From positions 4,092,001-4,156,000 of the forward strand of contig NZ_CP109078.1 in NCBI RefSeq assembly GCF_035917455.1: a stretch of DNA of 64,000 bases, read 5' to 3'. The number at the start of each line of letters is the position of its first letter. Within the stretch, counting starts at the first letter, position 1. The stretch is from Micromonospora sp. NBC_01796 (lineage in GTDB: Bacteria; Actinomycetota; Actinomycetes; Mycobacteriales; Micromonosporaceae). The notes beneath the pieces are model-generated. The model ran no database searches, was not told the DNA's origin, and was given only the letters and a program-made list of their open reading frames with translations. Made by a program: the position numbers and the translations under genes. Shown here in pieces: positions 35,483-45,439 of this stretch.

Positions 35483-35577
35483 GGTGCCTCGTCAGGTCGG
35501 TCGGTCAGGGGGTGGCGGGTCACAAAGGCGCAGGGTGTCCGCCGAGTGACCGAGTCTACCCCCGGTAACATGTTTCG

Positions 35578-37245
35578 GTGACTCCCGCCAATCTCGCCGA
35601 GGTCGTCCGTACCGCCGCACAGGCGGTCTTCATTTCCCGTGGGCTCGATCCCTCCCTGCTCCCGGAGTCGGTGACCCTGGAGCGACCGCGCAACCCCGAG
35701 CACGGCGACTACGCCTCCACGCTCGCCATGCAGCTCGCCAAGCAGGTCGGCGTACCGCCCCGCGAGCTGGCCGCCGGCCTGGCCGAGGAGCTGAGCCGGG
35801 CAGTCGGCATCAAATCGGTCGAGATCGCCGGACCGGGCTTCCTCAACATCCGTCTCGACGCGGCAGCCGCCGGGCAGTTGGCCCGCGTGGTGGTCGAGGC
35901 GGGTCGGGCGTACGGGCGCAGCGACGTACTGGCCGGCGAGCGGATCAACCTGGAGTTCGTGTCGGCGAACCCGACCGGGCCGGTGCACATCGGCGGGGTC
36001 CGGTGGGCGGCGGTCGGCGACGCGCTCAGCCGGCTGCTCCGGGCGACCGGCGCCGACGTCACCACCGAGTACTACTTCAACGACGCCGGGTCGCAGATCG
36101 ACCGGTTCGCCCGTTCGCTGCTCGCCGCCGCGAAGGGGGAGCCGGCTCCCGAGGACGGCTACGGCGGGGCGTACATCGCGGAGATCGCCGAGGCGGTCCG
36201 GGCGCTGCACCCGGACGTGCTCGACCGCCCCGACGCGGTGGCCCAGGAGGTGTTCCGGGTCGAGGGCGTCGCGCTGATGTTCGACGAGATCCGTTCCTCG
36301 TTGGACCAGTTCGGGGTCCGGTTCGACGTCTACTTCAACGAGAAGGACCTGCACGACCGGGGCGAGCTGGACCTGGCCCTGGTCCGGCTGACCGACCAGG
36401 GGCGGACCTACGAGCTGGAGGGCGCCACCTGGCTGCGTACCACCGACTTCGGTGACGACAAGGACCGGGTGCTGCGCAAGTCCAACGGCGAGTGGACCTA
36501 CTTCGCCGCGGACTGCGCGTACTACCTGGACAAGCGGGAGCGCGGCTTCGGCCGGGTCGTGATCATGCTGGGCGCCGACCACCACGGGTACGTCGGTCGG
36601 ATGCGGGCGATGGCCGCCTGCTTCGGTGACGACCCGGACCAGACCCTGGAGATCCTGATCGGGCAACTGGTCAACCTGGTCCGGGAGGGCCAGCCGCTGC
36701 GGATGTCCAAGCGGGCCGGGACCGTGGTCACCCTGGAGGACCTGGTCGAGGCGATCGGGGTGGACGCCGCCCGGTACGCGCTCGCCCGCTACTCCAGCGA
36801 CTCGCCGATCGACATCGACGTCGAACTCTGGACCCGGGCCAAGAGCGACAACCCGGTCTACTACGTCCAGTACGCCGGCGCCCGTACCGCCGGGGTCAGC
36901 CGGCATGCCGCCGAGGTCGGGCTGACCAGGGGGGAGCCGGAAGCGTTCCGCCCCGAGCTGCTCGAGCACGAGAAGGAGAACGAGCTGCTCAAGGCACTGG
37001 CCGAGTACCCGGCCGTGCTCGCCACCGCGGCCGAGCTCCGTGAGCCGCACCGGGTCGCCCGCTACCTGGAGGAGCAGGTGGCGCAGTCGTTCCACCGGTT
37101 CTACGACAACTGCCAGGTGGTGCCGAAGGGCGACGAGGAGATCACCGACCTGCACCGGGCCCGGCTGTGGCTGGTCGACGCCACCCGCACGGTCATCGCC
37201 AATGGACTGGAACTACTTGGGGTCTCTGCCCCGGAGAAGATGTAA
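35578..37245 (+). CDS. argS: arginyl-tRNA synthetase (555 aa)
   Basis: The enzyme charges tRNA-Arg with arginine in the cytoplasm. The N-terminal Add1 domain is followed by the class I HIGH-like motif [12 protein letters not shown], the Rossmann core, the KMSKS-like [15 protein letters not shown], and the DALR anticodon-binding domain at the C-terminus. Length is normal. The GTG at 35578 is the start. It heads the conserved operon argS-lysA-hom-thrC, with lysA 3 bp after its stop. Confidence 0.95.
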   Translation: MTPANLAEVVRTAAQAVFISRGLDPSLLPESVTLERPRNPEHGDYASTLAMQLAKQVGVPPRELAAGLAEELSRAVGIKSVEIAGPGFLNIRLDAAAAGQLARVVVEAGRAYGRSDVLAGERINLEFVSANPTGPVHIGGVRWAAVGDALSRLLRATGADVTTEYYFNDAGSQIDRFARSLLAAAKGEPAPEDGYGGAYIAEIAEAVRALHPDVLDRPDAVAQEVFRVEGVALMFDEIRSSLDQFGVRFDVYFNEKDLHDRGELDLALVRLTDQGRTYELEGATWLRTTDFGDDKDRVLRKSNGEWTYFAADCAYYLDKRERGFGRVVIMLGADHHGYVGRMRAMAACFGDDPDQTLEILIGQLVNLVREGQPLRMSKRAGTVVTLEDLVEAIGVDAARYALARYSSDSPIDIDVELWTRAKSDNPVYYVQYAGARTAGVSRHAAEVGLTRGEPEAFRPELLEHEKENELLKALAEYPAVLATAAELREPHRVARYLEEQVAQSFHRFYDNCQVVPKGDEEITDLHRARLWLVDATRTVIANGLELLGVSAPEKM

Positions 37246-37248
37246 GTG

Positions 37249-38634
37249 ATGCGTGCTCACGAGGCCGGGGCGCTGCACGGCGACCTCGGCAGCCGGGGAC
37301 CGGCGTGGCTGCGTACCCCCGAGGACGTCAACGCCCTCGTGCCGCAACTCTGGCCGCGGACCGTCACCCGCGACGCCGACGGTGAGCTGACCGTCGGCAA
37401 CCTGCGGATCGGGGCGCTGACCAAGATGTTCGGCACCCCGATCTACGTCCTCGACGAGGAGGACCTGCGGTCGCGCTGCCGGGACTTCCGGGCCGCCTTC
37501 CCGGGCGAGGACATCTTCTACGCGGGCAAGGCGTTCCTCTGCAAGGCGGTGGTCCGGATCATCGCCGAGGAGGGGCTGTTCCTCGACGTCTGCTCCGGCG
37601 GTGAGCTGGCGGTGGCGCTCGCCGCCGACATGCCGGCCGAGCGGATCGGTTTCCACGGCAACAACAAGTCGGTCAGCGAGCTGTCCCGGGCGCTCGACGC
37701 CGAGGTCGGCCGGATCATCGTCGACTCGTTCGACGAGATCGACCGGCTCACCGAGCTGGCCCGGGAGCGCGGGGTCCGCCCCCGGGTGCTGCTCCGGGTC
37801 ACGGTCGGGGTCGAGGCGCACACGCACGAGTTCATCGCGACCTCGCACGAGGACCAGAAGTTCGGCTTCTCGCTGGCCGGTGGGGCGGCGGCTGCCGCCG
37901 CGTTCCGGATCCTCGACGACGACGTGCTGGAGCTGCGCGGGCTGCACTCGCACATCGGTTCGCAGATCTTCGACACCAGCGGGTTCGAGGTGTCGGCCCG
38001 GCGGGTGCTGAGCCTGCAGGCGCAGATCCGCGACGCCCGTGGGGTCGAGCTGCCCGAGCTGGACCTCGGCGGCGGGTTCGGCATCGCGTACACGACGCAG
38101 GACGACCCGTCGACCCCGCACGACCTGGCCAAGCGGATCAACAAGATCGTCGACGGTGAGTGCGAGGGGCTGCGGCTGGCCAAGCCGCACCTGAGCTTCG
38201 AGCCCGGCCGCGCGATCATCGGCCCGGCCATGTTCACCGCGTACGAGGTCGGCACGGTCAAGGACGTCGACGGCCTGCGGACGTACGTGAGTGTCGACGG
38301 CGGGATGAGCGACAACATCCGTACCGCCCTGTACGGCGCCTCGTACTCGGCCACCCTGGCCAACCGGCGTTCCGAAGCGGAGCCGATCCTCGCCCGTGTG
38401 GTGGGAAAGCATTGCGAGTCCGGGGATGTGGTGGTGAAGGATGAATTCTTGCCCGCCGACGTACAGCCCGGAGATCTTCTCGCCGTGCCCGGCACGGGTG
38501 CCTACTGCCGGAGCATGGCCAGCAACTACAACCATGTCCCGAGGCCCCCGGTGGTGGCGGTCCGCGGCAACGAGGCACGCGTGATCGTCCGGCGGGAGAC
38601 CGAAGACGATCTGCTGGCATTGGATGTGGGATGA
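37249..38634 (+). CDS. lysA: diaminopimelate decarboxylase (461 aa)
   Basis: A fold-type III PLP enzyme that makes L-lysine from meso-diaminopimelate. The PLP-binding Lys is in FYAGKAFLCKA, the His in GLHSHIGSQI, the glycine-rich phosphate site in DLGGGFGIAY, and the substrate-loop Arg in FEPGRAIIG. The C-terminal barrel ends with GAYCRSMASNYN. ATG at 37249 lies just after the argS stop; GTG at 37246 is an in-frame alternative. The stop overlaps hom by 4 bp. Confidence 0.95.
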   Translation: MRAHEAGALHGDLGSRGPAWLRTPEDVNALVPQLWPRTVTRDADGELTVGNLRIGALTKMFGTPIYVLDEEDLRSRCRDFRAAFPGEDIFYAGKAFLCKAVVRIIAEEGLFLDVCSGGELAVALAADMPAERIGFHGNNKSVSELSRALDAEVGRIIVDSFDEIDRLTELARERGVRPRVLLRVTVGVEAHTHEFIATSHEDQKFGFSLAGGAAAAAAFRILDDDVLELRGLHSHIGSQIFDTSGFEVSARRVLSLQAQIRDARGVELPELDLGGGFGIAYTTQDDPSTPHDLAKRINKIVDGECEGLRLAKPHLSFEPGRAIIGPAMFTAYEVGTVKDVDGLRTYVSVDGGMSDNIRTALYGASYSATLANRRSEAEPILARVVGKHCESGDVVVKDEFLPADVQPGDLLAVPGTGAYCRSMASNYNHVPRPPVVAVRGNEARVIVRRETEDDLLALDVG

Positions 38635-39977
38635 CAAAGCCTGTCCGCTTGGCGCTGCTCGGTTGTGGAACGGTCGGCAGCGAGGTGGTACGGCTGCTGC
38701 ACGAGCAGGCCGCCGACCTCACCGCCCGGATCGGCGCACCGCTGGAGATCGCCGGCATCGCGGTCCGCAGGCAGGGCCGCAACCGGGGCGACCTCCCGGT
38801 CGATCCGGCGGTCTTCACCACCGACGCGCTCGGACTGGTCAAACGGGACGACGTCGACGTGGTGGTGGAGATGGTCGGCGGCATCGAGCCGGCCCGCACC
38901 TGGCTGGTCGAGGCGCTTCGGGCCGGCAAGAGCGTGGTGACCGCGAACAAGGCGCTGCTCGCCGAGGACGGCGGGTCGCTGCACGACGCCGCCGCGGAGA
39001 GCGGCGCCGACCTCTACTACGAGGCGTCGGTCGCCGGTGCGATCCCGCTGCTGCGCCCGCTGCGCGAGTCGTTGCAGGGCGACAAGATCACCCGAGTCAC
39101 CGGCATCGTGAACGGCACCACCAACTTCATCCTCTCCGCGATGGACGCCACCGGGGCCGGCTTCGCCGAGGCGCTCGACGAGGCCACCGAACTCGGGTAC
39201 GCCGAGGCCGACCCGACCGCCGACGTGGAGGGCTTCGACGCCGCGGCCAAGGCCGCCATCCTCGCCTCGCTGGCCTTCCATACCCGGGTCAGCGCGGCCG
39301 ACGTCTACCGCGAGGGCATCACCGAGGTCACCGCCGCCGACGTGGCCAGCGCCAACGCCATGGGCTGCACGATCAAGCTGCTCTGCATCGCCTCCCGCGG
39401 CCCGGACTCCACCGGGGCCGAGTCGATCGGGGTCCGGGTCTACCCGGCGATGATCCCGCGCAGCCACCCGCTGGCCAGCGTCGGCGACGCGTTCAACGCG
39501 GTTTTCGTGGAAGCGGTCTCCGCCGGGCAGTTGATGTTCTACGGCCGGGGTGCCGGCGGGGCGCCGACCGCGAGCGCGGTGCTCGGCGACGTGGTGGCGG
39601 TCTCCCGCAACCGGCTGGCCGGCGTCCGTACGCCCAGCGAGTCGGCGTACGCGGCGTTGCCGATCCGACCGATGGGGGAGGCGGTCACCCGCTACCACAT
39701 CAGCCTCGACGTGGCCGACCGCGCCGGGGTGCTGGCCACCGTGGCCGGGGTCTTCGCCCGACACGAGGTGTCGATCGCGACCGTCCGGCAGGCGTCCGCG
39801 AGCACCGGCGGCAACACCGGCGGTACGGCGACCGTCGGGCGCGGCGGTGACGCGATCCTGGTGATCGTCACGCACGCCGCCCCGGACGCCGCCCTCGCCG
39901 CCACCGTCGAGGAACTGCGCGGTCTCGACATCGTCCGCTCGATCGCCAGCGTGCTCCGGGTCGAGGGCGGCGTCTGA
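38631..39977 (+). CDS. hom: homoserine dehydrogenase (448 aa)
   Basis: The enzyme reduces aspartate semialdehyde to homoserine with NAD(P)H. The N-terminal motif is [13 protein letters not shown], followed by the catalytic region [14 protein letters not shown] and [17 protein letters not shown]-terminal ACT domain ([31 protein letters not shown]) gives feedback control by threonine. ATGA overlap with lysA shows translational coupling. It lies 160 bp before thrC. Confidence 0.95.
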   Translation: MTKPVRLALLGCGTVGSEVVRLLHEQAADLTARIGAPLEIAGIAVRRQGRNRGDLPVDPAVFTTDALGLVKRDDVDVVVEMVGGIEPARTWLVEALRAGKSVVTANKALLAEDGGSLHDAAAESGADLYYEASVAGAIPLLRPLRESLQGDKITRVTGIVNGTTNFILSAMDATGAGFAEALDEATELGYAEADPTADVEGFDAAAKAAILASLAFHTRVSAADVYREGITEVTAADVASANAMGCTIKLLCIASRGPDSTGAESIGVRVYPAMIPRSHPLASVGDAFNAVFVEAVSAGQLMFYGRGAGGAPTASAVLGDVVAVSRNRLAGVRTPSESAYAALPIRPMGEAVTRYHISLDVADRAGVLATVAGVFARHEVSIATVRQASASTGGNTGGTATVGRGGDAILVIVTHAAPDAALAATVEELRGLDIVRSIASVLRVEGGV

Positions 39978-40137
39978 GTCCGGCTGCCGGGCGGAGCCGA
40001 GCGGGGGACGACGGTGTCCCGCCAGATGGGTAACCATGGGTGCGCGGGCGTGGCCACCGGCACCCTGGGTCACGCTTGACCCACCTTCACCCGGCGTCCG
40101 CCCGTACCGGCGGCAACGCATCGACGAGGAGATCGAC

Positions 40138-41187
40138 ATGTGGCGGGGTTTGATCGAGGCCTACCGGGACCGGTTGCCGGTCACCGACGCCACGCCGGTC
40201 GTCACGCTGCACGAGGGGAACACCCCGCTGCTGCCCGCGCCGGTGCTCTCCGCCCGTACCGGCTGCGACGTCTACCTCAAGGTGGAGGGGGCCAACCCGA
40301 CCGGTTCGTTCAAGGACCGGGGGATGACCGTGGCGGTCTCCCGGGCGGTCGAGACCGGTAACAAGGCGATCATCTGCGCCTCCACCGGGAACACCAGCGC
40401 GTCGGCCGCCGCGTACGCCGCCCGCGCCGGGCTGAGCTGCGCGGTCCTGGTGCCGCAGGGCAAGATCGCGCTGGGCAAGTTGGCCCAGGCGCTGGTCCAC
40501 GGGGCGAAGCTGTTGCAGGTCCAGGGGAACTTCGACGACTGCCTGGCGCTCGCCTCGAAGCTCTCCCAGGACTACCCGGTGGCGCTGGTCAACTCGGTCA
40601 ACCCGGACCGGGTGCACGGCCAGAAGACCGCCGCCTTCGAGATCGTCGAGGCGCTCGGCGACGCCCCGGACATCCACTGCCTGCCGGTCGGCAACGCGGG
40701 GAACATCACCGCGTACTGGCTGGGCTACCGGGAGGACGTCCAGGCGGGTAACGCCACCCGCCACCCGAAGATGTACGGCTTCCAGGCGGCCGGTGCCGCC
40801 CCGATCGTCAACGGCGAGGCGGTACGCGAGCCGTCCACCATCGCCACCGCGATCCGGATCGGCAACCCGGCGAGCTGGACCGGGGCGCTGGACGCGCGGG
40901 ACGCCTCCGGCGGGCTGATCGCCGCGGTGACCGATCGGGAGATCCTCGCCGCGTACCGGTTGCTCGCCCGTGAGGTGGGCGCGTTCGTGGAGCTGGGCAG
41001 CGCGGCCAGTGTCGCCGGGCTGCTCCAGCAGTCCGAGGCGGGTACGGTTCCCGCCGGCTCGACGATCGTCTGCACGGTGACCGGCCACGGGCTGAAGGAT
41101 CCTGAGTGGGCGATCTCCACCGCCCCGTCCCCGACCACCATCGGCAACGACGTGATCGCCGCCGCCCGCGCCCTCGACCTAGTCTGA
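40138..41187 (+). CDS. thrC: threonine synthase (349 aa)
   Basis: A fold-type II PLP enzyme converting O-phosphohomoserine to threonine. The PLP Lys is in [11 protein letters not shown], and the glycine-rich phosphate loop is [12 protein letters not shown]. Length matches the actinobacterial short form. The ATG at 40138 is used; the longer frame before it is not conserved-looking. In many actinobacteria thrB follows directly; here about 6.8 kb of other genes intervene. Confidence 0.95.
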   Translation: MWRGLIEAYRDRLPVTDATPVVTLHEGNTPLLPAPVLSARTGCDVYLKVEGANPTGSFKDRGMTVAVSRAVETGNKAIICASTGNTSASAAAYAARAGLSCAVLVPQGKIALGKLAQALVHGAKLLQVQGNFDDCLALASKLSQDYPVALVNSVNPDRVHGQKTAAFEIVEALGDAPDIHCLPVGNAGNITAYWLGYREDVQAGNATRHPKMYGFQAAGAAPIVNGEAVREPSTIATAIRIGNPASWTGALDARDASGGLIAAVTDREILAAYRLLAREVGAFVELGSAASVAGLLQQSEAGTVPAGSTIVCTVTGHGLKDPEWAISTAPSPTTIGNDVIAAARALDLV

Positions 41188-41246
41188 CCACCCACCCACC
41201 CACCCACCCACCCACCCACCCACCCGCACACCCACCCACCCGCCCA
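41188..41246. repeat. (CCCA)n tetranucleotide tract
   Basis: After the thrC stop codon about fourteen ACCC/CCCA units follow, mostly perfect, with a few CCCG or CACA interruptions. It is a simple sequence tract of about 59 bp, prone to slippage. Confidence 0.85.
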
Positions 41247-41256
41247 CCGGACAGCG

Positions 41257-41334
41257 CGACGATCTTGCACTTGTGGTGGGTCACAAATCCGGATGAGTGC
41301 CCCGAATCCAGGCGCCACAAGTGCAAGATCGTCG
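41257..41334. repeat. palindrome with two perfect 20-bp arms and 38-nt loop
   Basis: CGACGATCTTGCACTTGTGG (41257-41276) and its exact complement (41315-41334) flank a loop that itself contains ATCCGGAT. It lies between convergent thrC and MarR genes. The arm resembles that of the palindrome at 14489 (GCGWCGATCTWG shared). Terminator or REP-like element. Confidence 0.85.
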
Positions 41335-41380
41335 AGGGAATCGGTGGTGCGGGGGTCGGCGGGGGGTTGTCGGGCGGGTT

Positions 41381-41983
41381 CTACTGGTTGGCGTTCGGGG
41401 GGTCGGTGCTCGCTGTTGTGCCGGGTTCGGTGGGGTCGTCGTAGGGGGTCGCGGCGGGGTCTGGGGTGGACGGGGCGGCATCGAGTTGCTCGGCGGCCGC
41501 CGCGGCGACGAGCAGGGCGGTGGCCCGCTCGACGGTCGCCAGCTCGTCGACTGAGAGCCGGCTGAGGAGGCTTTGCATCCGGGTGTTGCCGGCGTTGAGG
41601 ATGCCCTCCATGAGCTTATGGCCGGACGGGCTCAGCTCGACCCGGCGGACCCGACGATCGCGCGGGTCCTCACCCCGTACCACGAGATCCTGCGCGACCA
41701 GGCGGTCGACGATGCCGGTCATGGTCGCCAGGCTGACCCCGACGGTGCCGGACAGCTCCCGGCCGGACGCGCTGCCGCTGTGCGAGAGCAGGATCAGAAT
41801 TTTCAGCTGCGGCAGGGTGAGGTGCAGCGACAGGAACGGATCGGAGCGGTCGGAGGCGAACAACTGTTGCATCCGACGTTGACCATCCATGATGGCGCCG
41901 ATGAGCCGGGTCCGGTCGGCCAACGCTCCGCCCGCCTCCTCGCCGCGGTGGTGGCGGTGACGGAGGTCGTTGCCACTGGCCAC
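41381..41983 (-). CDS. MarR-family transcriptional regulator (200 aa)
   Basis: The winged helix of MarR type is clear: LTLPQLKILILLSHSGSASGRELSGTVGVSLATMTGIVDRLVAQDLV with wing RGEDPRDRRVRRVELSPSGHKL. A disordered Pro/Ala/Thr tail of about 40 residues follows. It is divergent from a gene for an RND efflux pump, the classic arrangement for a local repressor, and the intergenic region has two repeated motifs. GTG at 41983 is the start. Confidence 0.88.
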   Translation of the reverse strand: MASGNDLRHRHHRGEEAGGALADRTRLIGAIMDGQRRMQQLFASDRSDPFLSLHLTLPQLKILILLSHSGSASGRELSGTVGVSLATMTGIVDRLVAQDLVVRGEDPRDRRVRRVELSPSGHKLMEGILNAGNTRMQSLLSRLSVDELATVERATALLVAAAAAEQLDAAPSTPDPAATPYDDPTEPGTTASTDPPNANQ

Positions 41984-42016
41984 CGGACGTTAGCAGGCAC
42001 CCCCGGCCTCACGCGA

Positions 42017-42046
42017 ATTGTTCGTGTCAGGCAAAATATTCGTGTC
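42017..42046. promoter_or_regulatory. tandem operator-like repeats between MarR and RND genes
   Basis: TTCGTGTC occurs twice, in ATTGTTCGTGTC (42017-42028) and ATATTCGTGTC (42036-42046), 18 bp apart, in the 93-bp divergent gap. They are candidate MarR binding sites covering both promoters. Confidence 0.5.
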
Positions 42047-42076
42047 GCGCCCTGACTTCCCCAGGAGAGCTCGCCC

Positions 42077-45000
42077 ATGTCGTTGTTTGCCAGACTCAGT
42101 CTCGCCAACCGGGGGCTGGTCGCCCTCATAGCGGTGGTGATCACGGGCTTCGGGGTGTACGCCGTCCCCTCGCTGAAGCAGCAACTCCTACCGTCGCTGG
42201 AGTTCCCGGCGGCCTTCATCGTGGCCAGCTACCCGGGCGCCTCGCCCGAGATCGTCGAAGCGCAGGTCACCGAGCCGATCGAGAACAGCCTCCAGGGCGT
42301 CGCCGGCCTCAGCAAGGTCACCTCGACCTCGCGTGAGGGCGCCACGACGGTTCAGGTCGAGTACGAGTTCGGCAGCGACCTCGACGACATGGTCAACAAG
42401 ATGGAGACCGCGCTCAACCGGATCAGCACCCAGCTGCCCGAGGGCGTCGACCCGCTGGTCTTCGCCGGCAGCACCGACGACCTGCCGGCGGTCGTACTGG
42501 CCGCCAGCGGCAGCGGGGACAAGCAGGCGCTGACCGACAAGCTGCGGGCCACGGTCGTACCCGAACTCGAGGGGATCGACGGGGTGCGCACGGTCGAGGT
42601 GACCGGTGCGCCCGACCAGCAGGTCGTGATCACCCCCGACCCGGTCAAGCTCGCCGGGCTCGGCATCGCGCCGACAGCCATCGGCACCGCGCTCAAGGCC
42701 AACGGGGTGGCCATCCCGGCCGGCACCCTGGTCGACGGCGGCCAGGCCCGTACGGTGCAGATCGGTACCCGGATCGGCACCATCGAGGACCTGCGCGGCA
42801 TCTTCGTCAGCCCGACCGCTCCGGGCGCCCCCGCGGTCAAGCTCAGCGACATCGCCACGGTCGAGCAGCAGGTCGCCCCGGCGACCGGGTTCACCCGGAC
42901 CAACGGTCAGGAGAGCCTCGGCATCCAGGTCACCGCGTCGCCGGACGGCAACGCGGTGGGGATCTCCCACGAGATCCGGGACAAGCTCGCCGACCTCGGC
43001 GAGGCGTCCGGAGCCGACCTGACCGTCGTCTTCGACCAGGCGCCGTACGTGGAGAAGTCGATCGAAAGTTTGACCACCGAGGGCCTGCTCGGCCTGGTGA
43101 TGGCGGTCCTGGTCATCCTGGTGTTCCTGCTGTCGGTGCGGTCCACCCTGGTCACCGCGGTCTCGATCCCGCTCTCCGTGGTGGTCGCCCTGATCGCGCT
43201 CTGGATCGGCGACTACTCGCTCAACCTGCTCACCCTCGGCGCGCTGACCATCGCGGTGGGCCGGGTGGTGGACGACTCGATCGTCGTCCTGGAGAACATC
43301 AAACGGCACCTCGGGTACGGGGAGGACAAGCGCGGGGCCATCATCACCGGCGTACGCGAGGTCTCCGGGGCGGTGACCGCCTCCACCCTCACCACGGTCG
43401 CGGTGTTCGCGCCGATCGCCCTGGTCGGCGGCTTCGTCGGGCAGATCTTCGCCCCGTTCGCGATCACCGTCACGGTGGCCCTGCTCGCCTCGCTGGTGGT
43501 CTCGCTGACCGTCATCCCGGTGCTCGCGTACTGGTTCCTCAAGCCGGCAGCCGGTGGCGAGGGGGAGGCCGCGGTGCGCGCCGCCGCCGAGGAGAAGGAA
43601 CTGCGCAGTCCGCTCCAGCGGGCGTACCTCCCGGTGATCGGTTTCGCGACCAAGCGCCGCTGGTCCACCGTGGCGATCGGCCTGGTGGTGCTCTTCGCGA
43701 CGTTCGGTCTCTCCACCCAGCTCAAGACGAACTTCCTGGACGACTCCGGGCAGGACACCGTCAGCATCAGCCAGAAGATGCCGGTCGGCACCAGCCTGGC
43801 GACCACCGACGCCGCGGCCAAGCAGGTCGAGGGGATCCTGGCCAAGACCGACGGGGTCGAGACGTACCAGGTGACCGCCGGGGGCGGCGACAGCCCGTTT
43901 GGCGGTGGTGGCGGCGCCGCCAACGCGAGCTTCTCGGTGGCGCTGCACGAGGGGACCGAGGCCGGTCCGCTCAAGGACAAGCTGCGGGCCGAGTTCGACA
44001 AACTGAGCAACGCCGGTGAGATCACCTTCGGCGGCGGCAGCCAGTCGACCAACCAGCTCGCGGTGATCGTCCAGGCCGCCGACAACGACGTGCTGGCGCG
44101 GGCGACCGAGCAGGTACGCCAGGCGATGGTCGACACCCCCGAGGTGGAGGACGTCGAGAGCAGCCTGGCCGACAGCGCACCGCGGATCGACGTGACGGTG
44201 GACCGGGCCAAGGCGGCCCAGTTCGGGCTCTCCGAGGCGGCCGTCGGGCAGTTCGTCGGGCAGGCGTTCCGGGGCAGCCCGCTGGGGCAGGTGTCGCTCG
44301 GCAACGACCAGCAGGACGTGGTGCTGCGCTCCGGGTCCGCCCCGGCAACGGTGGACGAGCTCAAGGCGCTGCCGATCGGCCCGGTCAAGCTCGGTGACCT
44401 CGCCACGGTCAACGAGGTGGCCGGTCCGGTGTCGGTCACCCGGATCGACGGCGAGCGCAGTGTCACCGTCACCGGCACCGCCACCGGGGCCAACCTGGGC
44501 GCCACCAGCACCGAGCTGCAGAAGAAGCTGGACGCGCTGGACGTACCGGGGGCGACCTTCACCATCGGCGGGGTCACCGCCGAGCAGGCCGACGCCTTCG
44601 CCGACCTGGGGCTCGCCGTACTCGCCGCGATCGCGATCGTCTTCGTGATCATGGTGGCGACGTTCCGGAGCCTGATCCAGCCGCTGATCCTGCTGGTCTC
44701 GATCCCGTTCGCGGCCACCGGTGCGATCGGCCTGCTGCTGGTCACCGGTACGCCGCTCGGCGTACCGGCCCTGATCGGTGTGCTGATGCTGGTCGGCATC
44801 GTGGTGACGAACGCGATCGTGCTGCTCGACCTGATCAACCAGTACCGGGAACAGGGGCTGGGCGTGCAGGAAGCGGTGGTCGAGGGAGCACGGCGCCGGT
44901 TGCGGCCGATCCTGATGACCGCCATCGCGACCATCTTCGCCCTGCTGCCGATGGCGCTCGGTCTGACCGGTGAGGGCGGCTTCATCTCGCAGCCGCTCGC

Positions 45001-45331
45001 GGTCGTGGTGATCGGCGGTCTGCTCAGCTCGACCCTGCTCACCCTGGTGCTGGTGCCGACCCTCTACACCATGGTGGAGGGCCGCCGGGAGCGTCGCCGC
45101 GAGCGGCGCAACCTGGCCAAGGGCGACGGCGGCATCCCCTCCGGGCCGGAGCCGGCGCTGGTCGGCGCGGGCGCGCCGGTCACCGGTACGGCCGGCGGCA
45201 CGACCGACGGGGGCGGCTTCGGTGTCGACGCGGCACCCCGTCCGTCGGGTGCGCTGATCGACGGCACCGACCAGTTCGAGGTGCTCCGGCTGCCGAAGAC
45301 CCGGCGTTCGCCGCTGCCACCGGCGGAGTAG
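42077..45331 (+). CDS. RND-family efflux transporter, AcrB/SwrC-like (1084 aa)
   Basis: The protein has the full HAE1-like RND layout: N-terminal helix, first large periplasmic-type loop, helices 2-6 with VGRVVDDSIVVLENI (helix 4 with the proton-relay Asp pair), a second loop and a second set of helices ending PTLYTMVEGRR. The C-terminal tail of about 75 residues is Gly-rich and disordered. Such pumps in Gram-positive bacteria, like SwrC of Bacillus, export lipopeptides and drugs without an outer-membrane partner. It is controlled presumably by the divergent MarR. AGGAGA precedes the ATG. Confidence 0.9.
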   Translation: MSLFARLSLANRGLVALIAVVITGFGVYAVPSLKQQLLPSLEFPAAFIVASYPGASPEIVEAQVTEPIENSLQGVAGLSKVTSTSREGATTVQVEYEFGSDLDDMVNKMETALNRISTQLPEGVDPLVFAGSTDDLPAVVLAASGSGDKQALTDKLRATVVPELEGIDGVRTVEVTGAPDQQVVITPDPVKLAGLGIAPTAIGTALKANGVAIPAGTLVDGGQARTVQIGTRIGTIEDLRGIFVSPTAPGAPAVKLSDIATVEQQVAPATGFTRTNGQESLGIQVTASPDGNAVGISHEIRDKLADLGEASGADLTVVFDQAPYVEKSIESLTTEGLLGLVMAVLVILVFLLSVRSTLVTAVSIPLSVVVALIALWIGDYSLNLLTLGALTIAVGRVVDDSIVVLENIKRHLGYGEDKRGAIITGVREVSGAVTASTLTTVAVFAPIALVGGFVGQIFAPFAITVTVALLASLVVSLTVIPVLAYWFLKPAAGGEGEAAVRAAAEEKELRSPLQRAYLPVIGFATKRRWSTVAIGLVVLFATFGLSTQLKTNFLDDSGQDTVSISQKMPVGTSLATTDAAAKQVEGILAKTDGVETYQVTAGGGDSPFGGGGGAANASFSVALHEGTEAGPLKDKLRAEFDKLSNAGEITFGGGSQSTNQLAVIVQAADNDVLARATEQVRQAMVDTPEVEDVESSLADSAPRIDVTVDRAKAAQFGLSEAAVGQFVGQAFRGSPLGQVSLGNDQQDVVLRSGSAPATVDELKALPIGPVKLGDLATVNEVAGPVSVTRIDGERSVTVTGTATGANLGATSTELQKKLDALDVPGATFTIGGVTAEQADAFADLGLAVLAAIAIVFVIMVATFRSLIQPLILLVSIPFAATGAIGLLLVTGTPLGVPALIGVLMLVGIVVTNAIVLLDLINQYREQGLGVQEAVVEGARRRLRPILMTAIATIFALLPMALGLTGEGGFISQPLAVVVIGGLLSSTLLTLVLVPTLYTMVEGRRERRRERRNLAKGDGGIPSGPEPALVGAGAPVTGTAGGTTDGGGFGVDAAPRPSGALIDGTDQFEVLRLPKTRRSPLPPAE

Positions 45332-45439
45332 TCCGGGGAACGAGCAGTACAGCTAGTCCGGGTCGTCCCGGGTCGGTGCGGTTACCGGCCCGGGACGACC
45401 CGTCTGTGGGGTCGCGGCCTGCGGGTAGGGTGCCGATCC

